In this document: positions 55,375 through 64,000 of the stretch, piece after piece
Layout of the letters: each line of letters begins with the position of its first letter
Numbering within the stretch: the first letter of the stretch is position 1
Assembly (NCBI GenBank): GCA_023213315.1
Contig: JAKCPI010006155.1
Coordinates: 103,132-167,131, forward strand
DNA from: Euborellia annulipes
Taxonomy: Eukaryota > Arthropoda > Insecta > Dermaptera > Anisolabididae
DNA length: 64,000 bases
Direction of reading: 5' to 3'
The notes under the pieces: model-generated
What the model was told of the DNA's origin: nothing
Databases searched by the model: none
What the model saw: only the letters and a program-made list of their open reading frames with translations
Translations under genes and position numbers: made by a program

Positions 55375-55614
55375 TTAAACACTCACTTTTTTCTCATTTA
55401 CACTCAACATTCACACACCCATTCACACAGTCTTTGCGGCAACTCAGGCCATATAAGACTTTATACGATAACCGTTATTAATTAATAATATACACATTGG
55501 GTGTCCACCCATTTCAATTTAAGCTATTTGGTATCCATTTCGGACTGCCAGGGGTCCGAACACTCAACGTTCGGTATAGGTAGGCACGCTACTAACTACA
55601 CCAAGCCAGAGGGC
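55375..55614 (-). mobile_element. SINE-B copy, minus
   Basis: aacactcacttttttctcat to accaagccagagggc. All parts are present; the central hairpin is partly deleted. Confidence 0.75.
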
Positions 55615-56242
55615 ATTTTAAAATCTTTTCTTAAGTCACCATTATTTACCCTTATATTCTTTCTATTTGGCCTATATTTTTGTTAATCAAATTTTTTTAA
55701 TATACTTTTACTCAGGGGTGGATTAAGGGTTGAAAATTAAAATAAAATAATTTCAAAATAAAATAAATATAAAAATAATTATTTATAAATGTATTCAAAT
55801 TATTTTGAGAGTAATTTCGCGGTGAAGGCTCGCATTTCCTTAAAGGGGGAGGGAGAGTTATGAAGGCATTAACCAGGGGGTTAATGCCCCAACCCCTATA
55901 ATGCTCTATATTAATGTTTTTTAATACTTTTACTAAAAAATAAATGCATTCCGTTTGAGTTAAAATTTATATTCAATATTTAGCAAATAGGATAGTGGAG
56001 TAGAAACATTTTAATGTTTAATTTTAATTTCTTATTACTGGGGCGAAATTAATTTTTGAGAATTTCGAAACTCGCTTAAACAGATAATAATAACACTGGG
56101 TAACTTAGGAACCCATCGAATCCCTTCCAGAATTTTGTAAGGATTTTTTTCATTAGGTAGAAAAGTAAGATATGATTAGTCCACTTATAATTTTACTGGG
56201 GTGAGTTCATTTTTTTGTATATAGAACTAATCTCATTTCGGA
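55615..56242. other. AT-rich region, no gene seen
   Basis: tcaggggtggattaagggt at 55711 looks like a lone hAT-type terminus. Nothing else recognised. Confidence 0.4.
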
Positions 56243-56520
56243 TTTGGATTTTTACTTTATCTTACCTATATGTATAAGTTAATTATGCATATATATATAG
56301 AGAAAGTATTGGATTCATGTCAAATATTCGATGTCGAGACTTTGATGGATATACACGTTTTGAGTCCTCTGAATCCAAAAAAATGGTTTTCGCGACATGT
56401 TCTGTCTGTCTGTCTGTCTGGGTTCAATTTAAAGCATGAAGGAATTGAGCTAGGAGGTTGAAATTTTATATTTAAGTTAGGCACCCCCCTAGGGCGTGAA
56501 AATAAGATTTGCGAAAAATA
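56243..56520 (+). repeat. Rep-A 5' part, plus
   Basis: tttactttatcttacctata to cccctagggcgtgaaaataag. It is cut by the Penelope-like unit that follows. Confidence 0.75.
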
Positions 56521-56590
56521 TTTTTCTTCAGGAATGAAAGTTAGAAAAAACGAAGCCAGAATTTTTCTTTAAAAATATATTTTAACAGCT

Positions 56591-56622
56591 GACGTTTCGG
56601 CTTTGGTCAAAGCCATCCTCGG
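56591..56622 (-). ncRNA. Hammerhead-like motif, minus
   Basis: CCGAGGA (T changed to C), stem II GGCTTT-gacc-AAAGCC intact, GAAACGTC. Confidence 0.6.
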
Positions 56623-56638
56623 AGCTGTTAGTGGTCAT

Positions 56639-56670
56639 CCGAGAATGGCTTTGACCAAAGCCGAAACGTA
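56639..56670 (+). ncRNA. Hammerhead-like motif, plus
   Basis: CCGAGAA, stem II GGCTTT-gacc-AAAGCC, GAAACGTA. The core has two changes, so it is probably inactive. Confidence 0.5.
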
Positions 56671-56765
56671 AGCTGTTAAAATATATTTTTAAAGAAAAAA
56701 TTCTGGTTGCGTTTTCTTCTAACTTTCATTCCTGATACAAATTCCACCAGCCATAAAATACCCTT

Positions 56766-57024
56766 ATACCAGCGTTTTCAAAACTGTGAGGCGCCGACTA
56801 GTCTAAGGGGAGGCGCAAATATTGGCCACCAGGACCAATTTTCCAAATGATTGCTAGTTTTAATATAAATAAGAATAAATTAAAAATATTTTTATATAAA
56901 TTTATATTTTTTAGCATTCAAAATTTTTGTTTTTGTATTATTTTATAAAATGGGGGAGGGGGAGGCGTCATAAGATTAAATATTTTTAAGGGAGGCGTGG
57001 TAACATAAAGTTTGGAAACCACTG
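56766..57024 (+). mobile_element. hAT-like element (family H), both ends
   Basis: CAGCGTTTTCAAAACTGTGA at left is an imperfect inverse of ..aagtttggaaaccactg at right. gaggcgcc/ggaggcgt motifs flank the AT-rich middle. It is the most complete H copy. Confidence 0.6.
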
Positions 57025-57045
57025 GACTAGGCTACTATAGTATAC

Positions 57046-57588
57046 TACCCAGGTAGGAATTGCCAATGCTGACAATTGGCCGATCGTTGGGCCAGTTGTC
57101 ATTTCCCAAGCCTTGGGTAGTGACCATTGAGCCAAGTCTGGTCCTAGGCTGGTAATATATAATTAAACCGAGCCTTGGGATGTCATCAATGGACCAAGCC
57201 TGGAACCAGACTTGACCCACGGGCAAATCAAATAGCTTAAAAAAGAGTCATATCACTATAACAACTGTGTACGAGAGCGTAAAGACATTGAACAAATGAA
57301 GAACAAAACCAAAAAGCTCGAGTTCAAATCTCTCGAGGAACAATTTTTTTTTCCTTCCTGGATTTTTGTTCCCTTGAGGCTTGGATCGACCATCCATTTT
57401 TTTGTTTTCCAAAGAATTGAACAACTCTGGTTTTTCGTTTCTCAAGGTTTGAGCCAACCTTGTTTTTTTTTTTTTTTGTTTCCCAGGGCTGGGTACATTG
57501 TTATCATCCCAAGGCTTGAACCATGCCTCGCCCAATACTAGGGACGATTGATCCAAGCCTTAGCCAATTGTGTATTCCTACCAGGGTA
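57046..57588. mobile_element. Terminal-inverted-repeat element with internal CCAAGCCT units
   Basis: TACCCAGGTAGGAAT and ATTCCTACCAGGGTA are the ends. The inside holds over a dozen degenerate (c)caagccttgg/aggcttgg units in both orientations. The open frames on both strands at about 57248-57556 are by-products of those units. Confidence 0.65.
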
Positions 57589-58509
57589 ATTTTGTTTTTG
57601 ACTTGACAACGTCTTACAAATCATGTGTCTATATTGGCCTGTTAGGGAGGCATGCACGGAAAGGTTTAGTGGGTTGAATATCTCCTCTGTTTTAAGAGGT
57701 ATAATTATGGTGAATATACGGTTTGTAAGAATGATTTTTCAGCTAAAGATTTCACCATTTATTTTTTTCCTGTCATTTTATTTTACCGCCCTCTGGTAAA
57801 TTCTAAATTGTAAGTTTAAACCCCTGTAGATTCCGAACGGCTAATCAGATCAGACTAAATGGGATGTCAATTTGTGCAGGAAGAAAAACGCAAATAGAAT
57901 ATTTAATAAAATTTTGAAAATTGTCTTATTTTGATACTATAAATTTTTGGAATTTTTTATTTCAAAGATGCTAAGGGTTGATAAATCCATCTCCAATAAT
58001 TTGCCGAATTATTATGTTTATAATTTTAGAGATCCAGGGGTTGTTTATTTTCAGGTCTCGTAATAGCCCATGTGGCTGTATAAAAAGACTTTTGCTTCCC
58101 TCTCTCTCTCTCTCTCTCTCGTGTCAATTTTAATTTTCTATATAAAACGTTTTTAATTACAATGACATTTTGACGTTCTTTTATGAAATTTCCAAAAAAA
58201 AAAAAAAAAAGTTCAATTTAATTATAAAGAGAGTCTCTCTAAAATATGATATTTAAATTTAGAAATCCTTTTTTAATGATCATCAAGAAGATCTTCAAAG
58301 CTCTAAGAATGAAAGGTCATCCATTGTGAATAATTCAATCATTTTGCGTTTCTGAGCTTGTAAAAGAAAGAACACCAGGCTACTTACTTTATTTAGTTAA
58401 ACATTTGCTTAGTGGAATATTAATTGGAAAAAATTAATCTCTGTTCAAAAGTCAATGTCCAATAATGTCAAAAAATGCTCTAACTCAAATACCAAATGAC
58501 TATATCATA
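57589..58509. other. AT-rich region, no gene supported
   Basis: (CT)n at 58098-58119 and poly-A at 58193-58210. Nothing else recognised. Confidence 0.5.
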
Positions 58510-58702
58510 CCCCTCGGGCTTGGCGTAGTTGGCAGCGCGCCTGCCTTGTAAACCAAAGGTCGAGGGTTCGGACCCAGGCAATCCGATGATTTTATTTAAG
58601 CCATTTGGATACCAAATAAGAATGCCTGGACCCCAATATATGCATTTTCAAAGTAGCCGAAAAGACATGTGTGTGTGATTGGGAAAAAAGTGTTAGTGTT
58701 AA
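58510..58702 (+). mobile_element. SINE-B copy, plus
   Basis: Head cccctcgggcttggcgtagttgg with B box GGTTCGGACCC is well kept; the hairpin is shortened and the tail ends gtgttagtgttaaaa. Confidence 0.8.
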
Positions 58703-59246
58703 AAAAAAGTCTGTATTTAATAAAAATTATAATACCAAGATAAAATTATCATTTGAATAAAATGACAATTTATTTTATTTTTATTTAAATTTTTATTTTA
58801 TTTAAAAAAAAAACTTGTGAATATGAAAAAAATGATTTCTCGTGGGAGTTTTCGATTTTATTTTTATTTTTTAGTTCTATCTTTTTTACCCAATCTCTCT
58901 TCTCTTGTGCAAATCATCGATGCATAAATTTTAACAGTTCATCCTCATCCTCCTCCCTTTTAGTATTTATTTGCGTGACCCTCTCATTTTCTCTCTGTTT
59001 ACACCGACACCTACACAATCTCAAGATTCTATCATAAAATTTGTATTCATTTTAAGGGGGAAAAAAATATTCAGTAAATGAATTAAAGAACTCTAAACCT
59101 CTCCCCTGGACTCCGTCGTTATTTCACATAAATAGCTATAATACTTTGTCACCTTTTTTCAATTTACTCATAGTTCACTCTAACAATTTTGATTATTTAT
59201 AAATTATTTTTAATAAAAGTGTAAAATGGCTTTTATTTATTAATCT
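58703..59246. other. AT-rich region, no gene seen
   Basis: No repeat or exon signal recognised. Confidence 0.5.
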
Positions 59247-59482
59247 TAAGGAAGTGGACTTGCAGCCAGGAGAAAAAATAACGCACAGAGAGCTCTTATC
59301 TTACACAAAACGATGCCTTGGTCAATATTGTTCAAATATTTTATACATGCCACAACAAAATCCACGTGTTATTTTTATCAATCTTTGGTCCCGAAGAAGG
59401 ACACGATTGGCGTCCGAAACGTCGACCGAAAGAAAATAAAATAGTTTTTTATCTCCTGGCTGCAAATCCACTTCCTTAAGAT
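59247..59482. mobile_element. Penelope-like unit bounded by inverted ends
   Basis: cttaaggaagtggacttgca..ccaggag and ctcctgg..tgcaaatccacttccttaag are inverted. One plus-strand hammerhead motif is inside. It interrupts or abuts Rep-A at its right. The 61-codon frame here is not a gene. Confidence 0.65.
59391..59422 (+). ncRNA. Hammerhead-like motif, plus
   Basis: CCGAAGA (T changed to C), stem II GGAC-acgattggc-GTCC, GAAACGTC, then gacc. A stem II sequence not seen elsewhere, but fully paired. Confidence 0.6.
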
Positions 59483-59765
59483 AAATTATTTTTTTAGTTG
59501 CTCTTTAAAATGTATATTCTCATTTTTCTCTCAAAATTGTTTGAAGCACACTTTACTCTTGTACTTCACAGGAGAGACAGGAGAAATGGTTGCCATCGTA
59601 ACAAAATATAAATATTCCCCATTTTTATAAATTTTATATCTTGAATTCTACGGAAACTAAACATATATTGACACAAAATATCTGGTGTGATAAGCACAGA
59701 ACACAACTTTCGATTACCAAAGGTAAGAGAAATTTGTGTGCTGTGCGACCAGTCACAACAGATTT
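59483..59765 (+). repeat. Rep-A 3' part, plus
   Basis: attattttttagttgctct to the terminal hairpin (59681-59763), last bases CACAACAGA. Confidence 0.75.
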
Positions 59766-60024
59766 TTAAAATTTAATTAATTTAATTAATTCTTAAAGTT
59801 TCAACTAGAGCCAACGGTTACCATTTTATATTTTAATGAACTCCTTTTTTTTTTCATTTATTTGGCTTTCGGCCAGAAGCCATACCAAAACATTACATTC
59901 CAAACGTACTAAATACAATATAAAACAATACAAAATACAATATAAAACAAAATAAAATACAATGAACTCCTTTTGACTGCAAATTAGAAACAAAATATTT
60001 CAATCTCGTTACTTTCCACAATCC

Positions 60025-60103
60025 GACTAATTTCTTTTCTTTTTCTTTGTTTCAGGTAAGCTGCTGTTTGTTCTGCTCTTTTGTAATTTCTCATCACGTG
60101 AGT
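60025..60103 (+). promoter_or_regulatory. Recursive-type splice site 2 (zero-length or 42-nt exon)
   Basis: GACTAAT branch point (60025-60031), tttcttttctttttctttgt tract, CAG/GTAAGC with acceptor end 60055 and donor start 60056. A second donor, cac/gtgagt, starts at 60098, giving a possible 42-nt exon (60056-60097), open in frame as VSCCLFCSFVISHH. The layout is the same as the 22.5 kb site, and 4.9 kb after exon 1b. Confidence 0.6.
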
Positions 60104-60536
60104 TTTTATTTAATTATTTATATTTATCCACACATAAAGAAAGGAACAAGAAAATTGAGGGTCTCGTTGCCAATTTCTTTCGTTGTATTTATTTCAAAGA
60201 GAAGAGGTTTTGTTCCTCTTTGGTATATTAATCTCCATCTTCGTTGCAATTTGGTGTTGGGGGAGCATGGGTTGGCTTATTCGGGTTTGTTCTTGCTACT
60301 TAGTTACTTATTCCCTCTCTCGCTCCCTCTTCAAGAAAGGGACGTCCAGTAATTTCATCCTCTTACATATCAGCTTAGGTGAAAGTTCCTCAAACCTTAA
60401 TTTTTACTTTAAATGTTCCGTGGAATTGAGTTTACTATTGTATAAGCTGAATTGTTTTTACTTTCTCTTACCTTATATACTATCAGACGGACATAAAGTC
60501 GGACACCGGAATCTGTACATAAGCTCTCTCTCTCTC
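60104..60536. other. Unique sequence with Rep-A start, no gene supported
   Basis: Overlapping plus frames (60047-60352 and 60183-60674) are the longest in the window but run through a splice-site region, a Rep-A start (60456-60476), (CT)n and a fold-back arm. The hydrophobic stretch has no family I recognise. Confidence 0.4.
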
Positions 60537-60730
60537 TCACAAGGACTCCCCACGGGTGGTGGTGGGTCAGCGATTTTTTTCAAACTCATAGGATTTGAAG
60601 ACTATTATCTGGACATCAATTTCCTAAAGCAGTACGATGCACTACTCAAGAACACTCAAGGAAATCGTCGTTGAAGGCTATGAAGATATCCGAGTTCTAT
60701 AAGTTTGAATAATTTTGTTTATATGTAAAC

Positions 60731-60805
60731 AGTGCCTGGTCGCCGTGACAGTAAGTGCAACAGTTTAATAAACAAGGAGTCGCTAGTTCGATGCTTGTTG
60801 AGGAC
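60731..60805 (+). repeat. tRNA-like segment in left arm
   Basis: cgccgtgacagtaagtgcaa, aacaaggagtcgctagttcg, tgttgaggac. B-box-like AGTTCGATGCT. Probably a SINE-type promoter unit captured in the fold-back, not a working tRNA. Confidence 0.45.
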
Positions 60806-60977
60806 ATTTTTTTTTTTTAATTTCTCTATCCGTATATATCTCTCATATTAACATTTATAAAATTGAAATTAACAAATATTTTTTCAATATAAATTTATTA
60901 ATTTAACTTCAATTTTATAAATGTTAATATGAGAGACTGTATATACGGATAGAGAATTGAAATTAAAAAAAAAAAAT

Positions 60978-61046
60978 GTCCCCAACAAGAATCGAACTAG
61001 CGACTCCTTGTTTACTGGACTGTTACGCTTACTCTCTCGGCTACTG
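60978..61046 (-). repeat. tRNA-like segment in right arm, minus
   Basis: Inverse partner of the left one; on the minus strand it ends agttcgattcttgttgggga. tagccgagagagtaagcg is A-box-like. Confidence 0.45.
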
Positions 61047-61431
61047 TTGACATATAAATAAAATTATCCAAACTTATACAACTTGGAATTCTTGATAGTC
61101 TTCAAAGTCGATTTTCTTGAGTGTTCTTGAGTAGTGCATCGTACTGCTTTAGGAAATTGATGTCCAGATACTAATCTTCAAATCCTATGAGTTTGAAAAA
61201 AATCGGTGACCCACAACCAGGGATGGGCAAGTTACTCGATTTTGAGTAACGAGATACAAAATACCAATTACTTCAGATTTTTGTAACGAAATACAAGATA
61301 GCAATTATTCACGGGTTTGTGTAACGAGATACAAGATACCAATTACGTATTTCAAATACATTGAAAATACCAATTACAAACAAATTGTTCCTTGATTTTA
61401 AAAATACTTTTTGGTGGGGTAATTCTGGAAC

Positions 61432-61763
61432 TAGAGCCCTGCACGGGTACTGGTTGGCCCGTAGGCCCGTTAGCCGCCATGCCCGCGGGCTTTGAAGGCC
61501 ATGAAAAAATTACGGGCGGGTACCAAGTCTAAATAAACGGGTTCGGGTGGATGGGCATGCAAATGAAATTTTATTTAAAAATTGCTAGACATTCGTTCAT
61601 TCATTCACTATATCTCGGGCGGGTATGGGCGGGTTTGAAAAAATTCCGGGCGGGCCTCAAGAATGGTAAAAAATGACTGGCCGGGTACGGGCGGAAAGTC
61701 AAAAAAAAAAATACAGACACGGGCCGGTCCGGGCCAAAAAAAATCGGCCCGTGCAAGGCTCTA
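61432..61763. mobile_element. Nested hAT-like element, TAGAGCCCTGCACGGG termini
   Basis: TAGAGCCCTGCACGGG and CCCGTGCAAGGCTCTA, flanked by TCTGGAAC and TCTGGGAC (7 of 8). GC-rich gggcgggta/gggccggtc units inside contrast with the host sequence. Confidence 0.8.
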
Positions 61764-61889
61764 TCTGGGACCCTAAATAAATTTAGTTTAGGAAAGTGGC
61801 AGCTAAACTTATATTGGAGAATACCTTTGGAAAATCGAAAACAATAAAATTAATCATGACACTAAAAAAAATTTATTTATAAAAATATG

Positions 61890-62005
61890 CAAAGGTTTCA
61901 AAAAATCAAGTTTTCAAAAGTTTTGTCGGATAATCTGGACCTTGATGGAGAATGAATAAACCCGCAAATGAAAACAATCTTTCAACTGGGGCAGAAGAAC
62001 AAAGA
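61890..62005 (-). pseudogene. hAT transposase C-terminus, frameshifted
   Basis: On the minus strand NLC then SSAPVERLFSFAG is read, and after a one-base frame change HSPSRSRLSDKTFENLIF, then another frame change before the expected L-K. This is the hAT C-terminal dimerisation motif (S-A-x-x-E-R-x-F-S...R-x-R-L...E-x-L-x-F-L). Upstream (to about 62246) one frame is open but contains nothing I can assign, and the DDE catalytic part is not seen. The gene is dead. Its orientation and place fit the surrounding 61218-62380 element, of which it is the natural cargo. Confidence 0.8.
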
Positions 62006-62410
62006 TTTAGTCGTTGAGAACTGGTTGAAAGAAGAAAGCAAAAAAGTTTTTTAACGAAGAGTGAAAATTTGGCGGATTGATTGACTTCTCGTTACTGGTT
62101 TTTACTAAGATCCGGAGCAGAGAACCCACACGACGATTACATACAGTAATATTAAATAAATTAAAACGAGCTCCCTCTGCAAGATTTTTTACACTGCAGC
62201 AAATTAAAAAAAAAAAGTATTTGGTATCTCGAATTTCAGATACCAATTACTAAAAAAATGTAACGAAATACAAGATAGCAATTACTTTGCCTATGCTGTA
62301 ACGAGTTACAAGATACCAATTAATATTGTATTTGGTATCTTGTATTTCAAATACATGTAACTGATTAACGCCCATCCCTGCCCACAACCCGTGTGGACTC
62401 CTTGTTAGTA

Positions 62411-63632
62411 CTAGGCACAGTGAAAGCTAAAAAATAACTTTTTTGAAATGCAAATATTTATCCTCGATCGTCTGTTGCCCAAAGTCGTGGTTCGAGTCCA
62501 GGGAGCCCAAACTTCTCTCGTATATTATTTTGAGCGATCAACTATTAATTTCTTTTATAACCATTCTTCTGTTCTGTTACATAGCGAGTCTACTTCCCTC
62601 TTGTGCTATAGATAAAGGGTCACAAAAAGATTTTAAACAAAAATAAAAATTTTTTATGGAAAAGAGTATTTAAATTTCAAAATTTAAACAAAAAACACGC
62701 TAAACATTTGCGATTACTAAGGCCAAATTGATCACTTCCTATCCGTCCGAAAGCGGGTTTTGAAGCTAGTAATAAATAAAACTCTCCCGGGTTTATGTCA
62801 TTGGTACCCGAATGTAAATGGTTTGGTCCGTTTATAAATGAGATTCCATCTAGGAGGGGGAGGGGGTATTTGACAAGTACCAAAGTGTCTGTGTGGGGGT
62901 GTGATCGGATTGAGTTGCCTTTCTAAGGGATTTGCACTTCGCCTCTCTCTCTCTCTCTCTGACAACCCATAATTCCATATTTGTGGGTTTCTTTGATTTT
63001 TTTTTTGGTTAGGAGGCGGGGGGAGGGGGGTTGAGAAATCCGGCTTAGTCGCGCGCACGAAACACTTTTTTTGCCAAAAGAGTTATATAATATACTTTTT
63101 TTTTTTAACACTTCTTAGTAAAACACCAGACTTGATTCGTCGTCGGCTCCCTACCTAGCTACAACACCTTTTTTTTCATCTTGGCGGTTTTGTAAAAATA
63201 TGTTTGCGATAATTTTTAGTAAGAGGATTAGCTAGGTTCTTTTTTAGAGATTAGGCTTAGGGAAAAAAAAAAAATAATAAAAAAAAAAAAAGTTCAATAA
63301 AATTTCTAAATTGGTTTCTTCTATTGAAAGAAAATTGAACTTTTTGAGGGTTTTGAATTATATATGTATCCGCCATATTTATTTAAATCAATTGGTAATC
63401 GATATAAACGAAAAGTATTATACAGGACGATTTAGTAAAATATAAATATATTTCCACACTTCTCATTTATCAAAGTTAACATAAAATGTTGAGACCTTTG
63501 TCTGAACATTAAAGAGATTTTTTGAATTTTTTTTAACGAAAATTATCAGCAAAAGCCCTTTTTTTAAATTTCATTTAAGGTTTTTTTGGCATGGAAGGTC
63601 ATTTAGACTCCGTCTCTATTTATTTTTTTTTT
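62411..63632. other. Unique region with simple repeats, no gene supported
   Basis: A GC-richer patch at 62740-63060 includes (CT)n at 62943-62960 and G-runs. The overlapping minus frames there have no domain. A hairpin-poor AT-rich tail follows. Confidence 0.4.
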
Positions 63633-63793
63633 TAACACACACACTTTTCCCATTCACACTCACATTCACACAGTCTTTTCGGCAACTTAGGCCATATTAG
63701 ACTTTTCGATAAACCGTTATTACATGAAGATATTATATACTGTATATTGGGGTCCAGGCATGTCTCTATTTATTTCTACAGTATTTGGTATCC
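63633..63793 (-). mobile_element. SINE-B copy, minus, head missing
   Basis: taacacacacacttttccca, gtcttttcggcaacttaggc, ggggtccaggcatg, then tatttggtatccaaaaag. The tRNA-like head is absent. Confidence 0.7.
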
Positions 63794-64000
63794 AAAAAGC
63801 ATTATACATTTAAGATTATCTTTTAAAGATTACAGAGAAATTATTTTCAATTACCAAATTTCCATTTATTCCTCCTTCCCTTCATTTTAAAAATTGTATC
63901 CACATTTTATGCAATATTAAATTAAAGGAATTAGATTATCAAGTTTGAAAAAATGAAAATATTGGAATAGTAACGATGTAATTGTGACATTGTACTAAAA
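63794..64000. other. AT-rich end of window
   Basis: No gene or repeat recognised. Confidence 0.5.

Larger units (their letters stand above)
56527..56738. mobile_element. Fold-back Penelope-like unit
   Basis: ttcaggaatgaaagttagaa and ttctaactttcattcctga are inverted ends. Both arms hold a hammerhead-like motif beside AACAGCT. Confidence 0.75.
61218..62380 (-). mobile_element. hAT element with perfect 8-bp duplication
   Basis: CAGGGATGGGCAAGTTACTC and gcccatccctg ends; CCCACAAC at 61210-61217 and 62381-62388. Subterminal regions are dense in gagatacaagataccaatta units. It carries the ruined end of a transposase gene on the minus strand and a further hAT-like insert. Confidence 0.9.
60537..62410. 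mobile_element. Fold-back element with tRNA-like halves, split by a hAT element
   Basis: Left arm 60537-60860 and right arm 60905-61217 plus 62389-62410. Arms share gtggtgggtcagcgattt, caatttcctaaagcagtacg and an inner hairpin (ctatccgtatatatc.. and inverse). Each arm holds a tRNA-like segment. The right arm is cut at CCCACAAC by the hAT element. Confidence 0.75.

Noticed and set aside
57248..57556. Open frames on both strands
   Set aside because: Both arise from inverted CCAAGCCT-type units inside a TIR element.
60183..60674. Longest open frame in the window (163 codons), hydrophobic
   Set aside because: It crosses a Rep-A start, a (CT)n run and a fold-back arm and has no recognisable domain; length alone is weak evidence here.

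Overview
The window looks like non-coding DNA from an invertebrate animal. It is strongly AT-rich, full of homopolymer runs, and packed with nested transposons. No open reading frame longer than about 160 codons looks like a gene. Two candidate transcription starts carry the TCAGT-type initiator known from arthropods, so an arthropod is my best guess, but I cannot name the species. Most likely these are long introns or intergenic DNA around the 5' end of one or more plus-strand genes.

The only convincing gene-like signals are two paralogous units on the plus strand. Each has a TATA-less promoter with TCAGT and a 130-141 nt untranslated first exon ending in ATTAAAG/gtaatt (20341-20470 and 55027-55167). 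Each is followed, 2.05 or 4.9 kb downstream, by a back-to-back acceptor/donor (CAG/GTGAGT at 22519/22520, CAG/GTAAGC at 60055/60056) with a good branch point, a pyrimidine tract and a second donor 42-48 nt further on. That is the layout of a recursive splice site. Weaker exon candidates are at 12666-12772 (minus), 17317-17387 (plus, nucleoside diphosphate kinase-like start) and 27785-28041 (plus).

Repeats fill the rest. Rep-A (about 700 bp or more, roughly 20 copies or fragments) runs from CTTTCTCTTACC to a long terminal hairpin ending CACACCAGA. SINE-B is a tRNA-derived SINE with at least 13 copies, many inside Rep-A. Rep-C (about 440 bp) has three copies, at 9.6, 29.2 and 32.7 kb. Rep-D carries a TCTG-repeat motif. 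Many elements have readable target duplications: hAT-like (8 bp), PIF/Harbinger-like (TAA or TTA) and mariner-like (TA). Decayed coding pieces come from a hAT transposase, a Psq-domain (pogo-like) transposase and a non-LTR retrotransposon.

The most striking system is a set of minimal hammerhead ribozyme motifs: CTGANGA, a covarying stem II, then GAAACGTC. They are scattered over the window as inverted pairs inside fold-back units, at about 3.4, 8.8-9.0, 11.3, 21.6-21.8, 23.9-24.1, 28.9-29.2 and 56.6 kb, plus singles. They match the ribozymes described in Penelope-like retroelements. Two units have 12-14 bp target duplications, so they moved as units. Nesting shows a layered history, for example four elements inside one another at 46846-49357 and three at 60537-62410.
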